Notes under the pieces: model-generated
What the model was told of the DNA's origin: nothing
What the model saw: the letters and a program-made list of their open reading frames with translations, nothing else
The model's database searches: none
Part shown: positions 1 to 5,470 of the stretch, one piece after another
Position numbering within the stretch: position 1 is the stretch's first letter
How the letters are laid out: each line of letters starts with the position of its first letter
DNA from: Oscillospiraceae bacterium
Lineage (GTDB): Bacteria > Bacillota > Clostridia > Oscillospirales > Ruminococcaceae
Length of the DNA: 10,292 nt
Direction of reading: 5' to 3'
Assembly: GCA_900770285.1 (NCBI GenBank)
Contig: CAAGJO010000006.1
Location: 1-10,292, forward strand
Position numbers and translations under genes: made by a program

Positions 1-354
1 AATCCGAAAGATCATAAGTGCGACATCTGCGGAGCAACAATTTCTGTGTGCAAAGATGAAGACCCGATAGATCATAAGTGCGACATCTGCGGAGCAACAA
101 TTTCAGATTCCGAATGCAAGGATGAAAATCCGAAAGATCATAAGTGCGACATCTGCGGAGCAACACTTTCTGTGTGCAAAGATGAAGACCCGATAGATCA
201 TAAGTGCGATATTTGTGGAGTAACACTTACCGAGTGTAAGGATGAAGACCCGATAGATCATAAGTGCGACATCTGCGGAGCAACACTTTCTGTGTGCAAA
301 GATGAAGACCCGAAAGATCATAAGTGCGATATCTGCGGAGAAACAATATCCGAG
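1..354 (+). repeat. Tandem 60-66 bp repeats encoding C-x7-H-x-C-x2-C units
   Basis: Unit starts are at 49, 115, 175, 235 and 295, with a partial unit at 1-48. Each unit reads roughly CKDEDPxDHKCDICGxTxS and supplies three Cys and one His in the spacing C-x7-H-x-C-x2-C, a plausible metal-binding set. Units are nearly identical at DNA level, differing mainly in the ata/aaa (I/K) codon, the Asp/Asn codon and the last two or three codons; unit 49-114 has two extra residues. This points to recent expansion by slippage or recombination. The array probably continues upstream of the window. Confidence 0.95.
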
Positions 355-1167
355 CATAGCGGCGGAACTGCTACTTGTAAGGATAAGGCAGTCTGCGAGG
401 TTTGCGGTGAGCCTTATGGAGAGCTTGACAGTACAAATCATAATCTTGAGAAAATTCCTGCAAAAGCTGCTACCGTTACCGAAACCGGAAACATAGAGTA
501 TTGGCATTGTAATGATTGCGGTAAATACTTTTCCGATAAGGACGGCAAGAACAGCATTGAACTGAAAGACACAGTTATTGCAAAGCTCCCACCTGAAATC
601 ATTGAAGGAATGGGACAGAGTATAACCGAAGGAGAAAAGAAAGAGCTTACCTTCCGTTCAAATGCAGCGTTCAGCGATTTTATCCGAGTTGAGCTTGACG
701 GTAAAACCCTTGATGAAAAGAATTACACCGTCAAAGAAGGCAGTACGGTTGTAACCTTAAAGGCTGACTATGTAGCAACGCTTTCAGCCGGCGAGCATAC
801 AATCGGCATTGTATCCGAAAACGGAACTGCATCTACTACACTTACTGTTAACGAAAAAACGGTAGTTAACAATGAGGAAGCAGTAAATAACAATAAGAAT
901 AATGTAGATAACAATGATAAAACGGTAAATAACAATGGGAACACGGCAGACAACAATGATAAAACGGTAAATAACAATGGGAACACAGCAGACAACAATG
1001 AGAAAACAGTAAATAACAACGGAAACACAGCAGACAACAATACGAAGTCTCTTCAGACCGGATATAAAAGCCATATGGCATTGTTGATTGCACTCCTCTT
1101 TGTCTGCGGCGGTCTGCTGACTGTTACAAGCATTTACAGCAAAAAGAAAAAGCATTCTTTAAAGTAA
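1..1167 (+). CDS. Cell-wall surface protein with Cys-repeats, X2/Ig-like domain and sortase-like tail (5' partial)
   Basis: The frame is open from base 1, so the N-terminus and signal peptide lie upstream of the window; the GTG at 46 is an internal Val codon, not a start. In order: about six 20-22 residue Cys-repeats (1-354), a further Cys-rich segment with two CxxC knuckles (about 355-590), an X2/Ig-like beta domain (about 607-855, with a DEKNYTV...TVVTLKADYVATLSAGEHTI pattern typical of X2 modules), an Asn-rich stalk of 14-residue repeats (859-1041), then SLQTG, a hydrophobic helix and a KKKK tail. That ending has the layout of a sortase sorting signal, although the motif lacks the LP of LPXTG. 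Inferred role: a wall-anchored adhesin or binding protein; the ligand is unknown. It stands alone here and is followed by a long non-coding gap. It shares Cys-repeat logic with the protein at 3497-5212. Confidence 0.85.
   Translation, partial: NPKDHKCDICGATISVCKDEDPIDHKCDICGATISDSECKDENPKDHKCDICGATLSVCKDEDPIDHKCDICGVTLTECKDEDPIDHKCDICGATLSVCKDEDPKDHKCDICGETISEHSGGTATCKDKAVCEVCGEPYGELDSTNHNLEKIPAKAATVTETGNIEYWHCNDCGKYFSDKDGKNSIELKDTVIAKLPPEIIEGMGQSITEGEKKELTFRSNAAFSDFIRVELDGKTLDEKNYTVKEGSTVVTLKADYVATLSAGEHTIGIVSENGTASTTLTVNEKTVVNNEEAVNNNKNNVDNNDKTVNNNGNTADNNDKTVNNNGNTADNNEKTVNNNGNTADNNTKSLQTGYKSHMALLIALLFVCGGLLTVTSIYSKKKKHSLK
916..1041 (+). repeat. Three 42-bp repeats encoding an Asn-rich stalk
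   Basis: Units at 916-957, 958-999 and 1000-1041 each encode DKTVNNNGNTADNN, with D to E in the last. A degenerate stretch of the same kind precedes them from about 859. They lie between the X2/Ig-like domain and the membrane tail, where wall-spanning stalks sit in Gram-positive surface proteins. The minus-strand open frames here are by-products of the repeat. Confidence 0.95.
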
Positions 1168-1203
1168 AACTAAACTAAGCGATTTGTCACATTCGCATTT
1201 ACC

Positions 1204-1236
1204 CCTCCTGTTAGGTACAATGTATCTGACAGGAGG
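1204..1236. other. Imperfect 15-bp hairpin
   Basis: CCTCCTGTTAGGTAC pairs with GTATCTGACAGGAGG across a 3-nt loop with two weak positions. No T-tract follows on either strand, so it is not a standard intrinsic terminator. It lies 37 bp after the surface-protein stop and may protect the 3' end of that mRNA. The right arm also contains an AGGAGG sequence, but no start codon follows at a suitable distance. Confidence 0.55.
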
Positions 1237-1247
1237 CAAACTATTAA

Positions 1248-1428
1248 AAGTCAACCCCAAAACAGCAAGGTTTACAGAAAATTAAAGAAATAAAAAATAG
1301 GCAAGACAAAAAAGACATCCACAAAATGCCTGAAGAAATCAATTTAATTGCAAAAAGTTAAACTTGATGTTTGTAGGGCAGATGGTGCAAAACATTATTT
1401 TTGCCCCTGCGATGCTGAAAAGTATTAA
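1248..1428 (+). pseudogene. Possible decayed small gene split by a frameshift
   Basis: One frame is open from 1248 to the TAA at 1359-1361 and ends MPEEINLIAKS. A second frame is open from 1348 to the TAA at 1426-1428 and ends ADGAKHYFCPCDAEKY, with a CxC pair. The two overlap by about 14 bases and both read like natural protein. They could be the halves of one gene broken near the A-run at 1352-1356, but no ribosome binding site or recognisable family supports this. Chance open frames in AT-rich DNA are a real alternative. Confidence 0.22.
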
Positions 1429-1514
1429 TTTGTTTCACTGTTAGCCCGCATGCGGTGTATATGGTACAGGTGCATGCCATTATATAATATATACTTCTTA
1501 AATTAACAGACTGA

Positions 1515-1545
1515 CCGATATCTATTTAAGATATCGGATTTTTTT
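1515..1545 (+). terminator. Intrinsic terminator
   Basis: A perfect 8-bp stem CCGATATC/GATATCGG with a 7-nt loop (TATTTAA) is followed by A and seven T residues. It ends transcription coming from the left, before the amidohydrolase promoter. Confidence 0.85.
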
Positions 1546-1614
1546 ATATAACACAGTAAAGTATAAGCATCGTTACAGTGCAAAAAATAATATAAATATT
1601 TATGGATTGAAGAT

Positions 1615-1643
1615 TTGACTTTTTCTTTAATTGGTAGTACTAT
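1615..1643 (+). promoter_or_regulatory. Putative sigma-A promoter of the M20D gene
   Basis: TTGACT (1615-1620) and TACTAT (1638-1643) are spaced 17 bp, giving five of six and four of six consensus matches. It lies downstream of the 1515-1545 terminator and about 40 bp before the ATG, so the amidohydrolase is probably transcribed on its own. Confidence 0.5.
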
Positions 1644-1682
1644 TGCATTAATAGGTTATAATATTGACAGGAGGTAGTATTT

Positions 1683-2891
1683 ATGGCTTTGAGAGCAAAA
1701 ACAATTATTGATTCGGCAGAAAGGTTAATAGAAGAAATAATAGCTGTTCGTAGAGAAATACACAAAAATCCTGAGGTTGGCAAATGCTTGCCAAGAACAA
1801 AAGAATTTGTAAAAAAGCGTCTTGCTGAAATGGGCTATAAGCCTGAGGAAATTTGTGAGAGCGGTATTGTTGCGACTATTACGGGCGAGGATACAGGTCG
1901 GTGCATTATGCTGCGTGCAGATATGGACGGTCTAAAAGTAAAAGATGCAACAGATCTTGAATTTAAGTCGGAAAACGGAGCTATGCATGCCTGCGGCCAT
2001 GACATGCATACAGCCATGCTGTTGGGAGCAGCTAAACTGCTGAAAGAACATCAGAATGAAATAAAGGGTACAGTTAAGTTAGTATTTCAGCCTGATGAAG
2101 AAGGGTTCACAGGAGCAAAATCCATGCTTTCAGCAGGTGTTCTGAAAAATCCTGAACCGGATGTCGGACTGGCTTTGCACGTTCATTCGGGAACCCCGTC
2201 AGGACTTGTGCTGTGCGGAAGAGGAACGTACATGGCAGGCTGTACATTGTTCAGAATTCGTGTTAAAGGAGTAGGCTGTCATGGAGCTATGCCTGAAACA
2301 GGAGTTGACCCAATCAACATTGGCGCACATATTTGTCTTGCTTTGCAGGAGATTATTTCCAGGGAAATATCTGCAAAAGATCCTGCTGTCGTAACTATCG
2401 GAAAATTCAGTAGCGGAGAAGCGCCGAATATAATTCCACAGGACGCTGTTATTGAGGGTACGATACGCACATTTGATAAAAATTTGTCTGAAAAGATCTT
2501 TCATCGTATTGAATCTATATCTGAAAGTACCGCTGAGACTTTTAGAGGCAGTGCAGAGGTTGAGGAAATATCATCAGCCCCACCTCTTATCAATAATCCC
2601 GAGCTTGTTAATCAGATGGCAGGTTATACTACCGAATTGTTCGGCGAGAAATCTGTTTATCTTTTGGATGGCGGCGGAATGGGTTCAGAAGATTTTTCAT
2701 CCTATACCTATGAAATTCCATGCGCATATCTATTAATCGGAGCAGGTTCAAAGCAGGAAAATGAGATGTACGGTGAGCCTATGCATAATGAAAAAGTCGT
2801 TTTTAATGAAGATATTCTATGGAGAGGTGCAGCAATTCATACGTATTGTGCTATGAAATGGTTAGAAGAAGGTTTTAAGGAGAAAAAATAG
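1683..2891 (+). CDS. M20D family amidohydrolase / N-acyl-amino-acid hydrolase
   Basis: This 402-residue protein has the usual length of M20D metallopeptidases, which remove acyl or aminoacyl groups from amino acids (hippurate hydrolase, IAA-amino-acid hydrolase and N-acetyldiaminopimelate deacetylase types). Visible signatures are LRADMDGL (77-84), HACGHDMHTAMLLGAAKLL (102-120), VFQPDEEG (134-141), LALHVHSG (163-170), the GEAPNIIPQ dimerisation-domain segment (245-253), GMGSEDFS (332-339) and PMHNE (366-370). Expected metal ligands and the catalytic Glu can be placed at Cys104, His106, Glu139/Glu140, His166 or His168, and His368. There is no signal peptide, so it is cytoplasmic. AGGAGG (1669-1674) lies 8 nt before the ATG. 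It has its own promoter and terminator, and no neighbour points to a substrate; dapL-type lysine genes are absent, so the deacetylase reading is unsupported. Family call is firm, substrate open. Confidence 0.95.
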   Translation: MALRAKTIIDSAERLIEEIIAVRREIHKNPEVGKCLPRTKEFVKKRLAEMGYKPEEICESGIVATITGEDTGRCIMLRADMDGLKVKDATDLEFKSENGAMHACGHDMHTAMLLGAAKLLKEHQNEIKGTVKLVFQPDEEGFTGAKSMLSAGVLKNPEPDVGLALHVHSGTPSGLVLCGRGTYMAGCTLFRIRVKGVGCHGAMPETGVDPINIGAHICLALQEIISREISAKDPAVVTIGKFSSGEAPNIIPQDAVIEGTIRTFDKNLSEKIFHRIESISESTAETFRGSAEVEEISSAPPLINNPELVNQMAGYTTELFGEKSVYLLDGGGMGSEDFSSYTYEIPCAYLLIGAGSKQENEMYGEPMHNEKVVFNEDILWRGAAIHTYCAMKWLEEGFKEKK

Positions 2892-2916
2892 CTTAAATGA
2901 AATAAACATTATAAAT

Positions 2917-2952
2917 AAATCCACCCTGTGTCTGAATAAACAGGGTGGATTT
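2917..2952 (+). terminator. Hairpin terminator after the M20D gene
   Basis: A perfect 13-bp stem AAATCCACCCTGT/ACAGGGTGGATTT encloses a 10-nt loop, starting 26 bp after the stop codon. The downstream T-tract is short (ATTTGAGTTT), so the stem strength probably does most of the work. Confidence 0.75.
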
Positions 2953-3062
2953 GAGTTTATAGTTAGTTCTAGTTCTTTGTATATTAAAAGTTTTGGTCAA
3001 GAATTATAAAAGGTTTGCGGTAGTCAAGGGGACAGAGTACCTTTGGCAGCCGAAGTCCTTCT

Positions 3063-3094
3063 GACACGTTGAATTATTTCAGCGTGTCTTTTTT
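3063..3094 (+). terminator. Strong intrinsic terminator with no obvious gene
   Basis: GACACGTTGAA pairs with TTCAGCGTGTC (11 bp including one G-U pair) across a TTAT loop and is followed by six T residues. No coding region ends just upstream. It is either a second terminator for the amidohydrolase transcript or a remnant of a lost gene or small RNA. Confidence 0.8.
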
Positions 3095-3139
3095 ATATTC
3101 TGTTGTGGCTTTTCCATTTTTTCTTTCTTCAGCTGTTTT

Positions 3140-3264
3140 CCCACACCTTTTCCCACACTTTTTTAGCGAAAATTATAAAATCCCACACTGATTTTTGTGT
3201 TTCAGGTGGGGACAAAAGTACAAAAATCAGTTATAATTTTAATGTAATAATTAAATATACATTT
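3140..3264. repeat. Direct repeat copy A (~125 bp, 95 bp exact)
   Basis: Bases 3170-3264 are identical to 6669-6763 and the 30 bases before are nearly so. The left end has repeated CCCACAC motifs. The core holds a perfect 12-bp inverted repeat ACTGATTTTTGT (3187-3198)/ACAAAAATCAGT (3220-3231) with a 21-nt loop, nested in an outer pair AAAATTATAA (3169-3178)/TTATAATTTT (3231-3240). It is non-coding. It could be a shared promoter/operator, a small non-autonomous element, or the end of a mobile module. Confidence 0.9.
3209..3237 (+). promoter_or_regulatory. Putative promoter within repeat copy A
   Basis: GGGACA (3209-3214) and a perfect TATAAT (3232-3237) are spaced 17 bp and point toward the secreted protein at 3497. 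The right arm of the 12-bp inverted repeat fills most of the spacer and touches the -10 box, as an operator would. If used, the mRNA leader would be about 250 nt. Confidence 0.4.
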
Positions 3265-3496
3265 ATGTAGTAATGCTCTTTGGTGATAGAATTTAATTTT
3301 TGCAAACTACTCACACAGACATTATGTATAATCATAAATAATCGGGAAATTTAATTTATTTTTCAAGAAAGAGGGATGCATAAAAAGAACGTAAATATGT
3401 AATTTTAAACCGGACATACCATTCTCACGTATACTGCCAGCGAGAATATATAAAATATTCAGGCGTCAAAAATACAATTTCAGGAGGTAAAATAAT

Positions 3497-5212
3497 ATGA
3501 AAAAATTATTATCCACTATGATAGCATTGGTCATGCTATCATCAATAATCGGCATAATGCCGGCATCAGCATCAGGAAAATTTCAAGATATCGAGCTTGC
3601 AATAACAGGAACAAGCTCAAACGGCTTGCCTGTAGGCAAAACAATTCAATCGCCTAATGCCGCATTTAGTGTAAAGTGTTTAGACAAAAACGGTTATGAA
3701 TGGGAAGTGATATACAGCCAATATGTAACTTATTGGCAGGATTCTGCCGGAACGAAAATAACCACAGGCAAAAATGTTGAAGCAAATTCATATTACACCT
3801 TGAATATAGGTGTACAACCTATAGACGATGATTCAGGCGAAGATGATGTTGATATCAATCAGGTAAAATCAATTACTTTAAACGGTGTTCCCCTCACCAC
3901 ATCTCAGTACAGAAGAGGAGAACTGGGAACATCAATTTATATAACAGCAAAATTCTGTTATGCAAATGTTACTGACGCAACAGGTGCAGGTTATTATTTC
4001 CCGGGAGAAACTGTTGCTGTAAAAGCAAATAATGCTCCGAGCGGTCAGCATTTTAAAGGTTGGAATGGTGCATATGGAGCAGGAGGAAAATATAGATTTG
4101 AACTTGATTTCAAGAATGAATCTGCATCATCAACTACGTTTAAAATGCCGGCGACATCATTTAACTATGTAAAACCTGCATATGAAAATCATACTCCGGT
4201 AACTGTAAAGGGCACAGCAGCTACTTGTACAGCAGACGGAAAAACCGACGGCTCAAAATGTTCTGTATGCGGAAAAATTCTTACAGCACAGAAAACTATT
4301 CTTGCAACAGGGCACAAATATGCCACAACATGGACAACAGATAAAGCAGCCACATGTACAGCAGAAGGAAGCAAATCACATCACTGCACAGTATGCGGAG
4401 CAAAGAAAGATGTTACCGTAATTCCAAAGCTTGATCACAAGTTTGGCGATTGGACTACAACAAAGGATGAAACATGTGATGAAGCAGGAACTCAGCTTAG
4501 AAAATGCTCAACCTGCGGAACAATTGAAACAAGGTCTATCCCTGCAACAGGACATGATTATACTGAAACAGTGGTAAAACCTACATATTTTGCAGACGGA
4601 TATACACTTCACAAGTGTTCGATATGCGGTGACAGCTACAAATTCAACACAAAGCCAAAGCTTGTTCTTGGAAATGTAACGGGCTTTAAAGTTTCGTCAA
4701 CTAATGCAAGTGCAATTAAACTCACCTGGAACAAAGTAAGCGGAGCAAGCGGATATGTAATATATCAGGCTAAAAACGGTAAATGGGTAAAAATAAAGAC
4801 TACAACTTCAACAAGCTATACAGTTTCAAAGCTCCAGAGCGGAACATCTTACAAGTTTGCCGTAAAAGCATATAAAACTGTTAGCGGAAAGAATTGTTAC
4901 AGCCCGAAATATCCTACGGTTTCATCTTCCACAAATCCTGCAACAGTTAAATTTACATTAACAGCAGGATCAAAGAAAGCAACGGTAAAATGGAGCAAGG
5001 TAACTGGTGCGACAGGATATAAGATCTATTACAAGACAAGCAAAAACGGTTCATGGAAATCTCTGAAAACAGTGAATAATAAGACTACAAGCTATACAAA
5101 ATCAGGACTTGCAAAGGGCAAGACATACTATTTTACTGTTAAGGCTTACAGAACTACTGGTGGTAAGACTTACAACGGAACGTTTGTAACAAAGAGTGTA
5201 AAAGTTAAATAA
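3497..5212 (+). CDS. Secreted Cys-repeat protein with two fibronectin type III domains
   Basis: The 571-residue product starts with a signal peptide (hydrophobic 4-20, likely cleavage after ASA at about 25). Residues 26-230 form an unrecognised domain containing an acidic DDDSGEDDVD patch. Four ~40-residue Cys-repeats follow (H232, H273, H314 and H353 begin them), each with CxxC (CSVC, CTVC, CSTC, CSIC); the first three also have an earlier Cys (for example ATCTADG), which the fourth replaces with TYFADG. Two fibronectin type III-like domains end the protein (about 389-478 and 479-571), with WNKVSGASGYVIY and WSKVTGATGYKIY strands. No LPXTG, transmembrane tail or S-layer motif is seen, so it is probably released or held non-covalently. 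AGGAGG (3482-3487) lies 9 nt before the ATG. It is convergent with the 7TM-LuxR gene and lies inside the direct-repeat-bounded module. Likely role: adhesion or substrate binding; ligand unknown. Confidence 0.85.
   Translation: MKKLLSTMIALVMLSSIIGIMPASASGKFQDIELAITGTSSNGLPVGKTIQSPNAAFSVKCLDKNGYEWEVIYSQYVTYWQDSAGTKITTGKNVEANSYYTLNIGVQPIDDDSGEDDVDINQVKSITLNGVPLTTSQYRRGELGTSIYITAKFCYANVTDATGAGYYFPGETVAVKANNAPSGQHFKGWNGAYGAGGKYRFELDFKNESASSTTFKMPATSFNYVKPAYENHTPVTVKGTAATCTADGKTDGSKCSVCGKILTAQKTILATGHKYATTWTTDKAATCTAEGSKSHHCTVCGAKKDVTVIPKLDHKFGDWTTTKDETCDEAGTQLRKCSTCGTIETRSIPATGHDYTETVVKPTYFADGYTLHKCSICGDSYKFNTKPKLVLGNVTGFKVSSTNASAIKLTWNKVSGASGYVIYQAKNGKWVKIKTTTSTSYTVSKLQSGTSYKFAVKAYKTVSGKNCYSPKYPTVSSSTNPATVKFTLTAGSKKATVKWSKVTGATGYKIYYKTSKNGSWKSLKTVNNKTTSYTKSGLAKGKTYYFTVKAYRTTGGKTYNGTFVTKSVKVK
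4190..4650 (+). repeat. Four ~40-residue Cys/His repeats
   Basis: Repeats begin at 4190, 4313, 4436 and 4553, so the period is about 120 bp. Each has a leading H, a conserved T/ATC-x-A-(D/E)-G turn (except the last) and a CxxCG knuckle. DNA divergence between units is much greater than in the 1-354 array, so this array is older and not expanding. Confidence 0.8.
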
Positions 5213-5235
5213 AATCCATAAAACCATATTATGAG

Positions 5236-5268
5236 AAAGACCTGACATCTTCACGGTGTCAGGTCTTT
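5236..5268. terminator. Bidirectional terminator between convergent genes
   Basis: AAAGACCTGACATC pairs with GGTGTCAGGTCTTT (14 bp, one G-U) across a TTCAC loop, 24 bp after the secreted-protein stop. T residues follow on the + strand (GTCTTATT), and the stem's A/T end can serve the minus strand, so it may also stop the convergent regulator transcript. Confidence 0.75.
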
Positions 5269-5470
5269 GTCTTATTGAAATGGTATCACTAAATAAAAAG
5301 TCATATTTTATTGTTGCAAGGGACGTCCGCTGTAAAGGGGATTTTGCTGACTGCGGTCGGAGATGAGGAACTATGTATCTTATAATCCTGTAAGCCTTTA
5401 ATTTATAAAGAACTAAGTTTATCAACAAGCTCACATGTTGAAATTAATCAGTGTGTATGTGTTTATTATA
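5269..5470. other. Intergenic stretch between convergent genes
   Basis: No gene is supported here. A short GC-richer island (about 5321-5361) stands out from AT-rich surroundings, and its minus strand is part of an open frame without ribosome binding site or recognisable domain. It may be a remnant of older coding sequence. Confidence 0.4.

Larger units (their letters stand above)
1168..1682. other. Intergenic region, 515 bp
   Basis: No intact gene is visible. The stretch holds an imperfect hairpin (1204-1236), a decayed coding segment in two frames (1248-1428), a perfect 10-bp palindrome CCGCATGCGG at 1446-1455 with another GCATGC at about 1472, a strong terminator (1515-1545) and the promoter of the amidohydrolase gene (1615-1643). 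The terminator lies almost 350 bp after the surface-protein stop, so either that transcript has a long 3' end or a small RNA ends there. Confidence 0.6.
2892..3496. other. Intergenic region, 605 bp, with two terminators and a repeat copy
   Basis: The region contains the terminator of the amidohydrolase gene (2917-2952), a second terminator (3063-3094), repeat copy A (3140-3264) and about 230 bp of leader before the next gene. Between the terminators, a GC-richer stretch (about 3010-3060) has no recognisable gene. In the leader, ATTCTC (3421-3426) and GAGAAT (3442-3447) form a small inverted repeat 15 nt apart, close to where a regulator could bind; this is weak evidence alone. Confidence 0.6.

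Noticed and set aside
103..507. 134-residue minus-strand frame with repeating ALMIYRVFIF units
   Set aside because: It is the antisense of the Cys-repeat array; the repeat pattern is copied from the real gene.
768..1155. Several overlapping minus-strand open frames rich in Leu, Val, Cys
   Set aside because: They are the antisense of the Asn-rich 42-bp repeats and the Ig-like domain; their periodic sequence follows the repeat and they have no ribosome binding site.
2199..2736. Open frames on both strands inside the M20D gene
   Set aside because: They overlap a gene whose family motifs are complete, and they lack ribosome binding sites or recognisable domains.
3010..3060. GC-richer stretch considered as part of a tRNA or tmRNA end
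   Set aside because: No cloverleaf, T-loop GTTCGA motif or CCA-bearing acceptor could be built from it.
3140..3264. Repeat considered as a riboswitch or CRISPR-type repeat
   Set aside because: Only two copies exist in the window, 3.5 kb apart with no spacers, and no known riboswitch core motif was recognised.
5102..5434. 110-residue minus-strand frame across the 3' end of the secreted protein and the terminator
   Set aside because: It runs through the terminator hairpin and overlaps a well-supported gene; no ribosome binding site or domain is seen.
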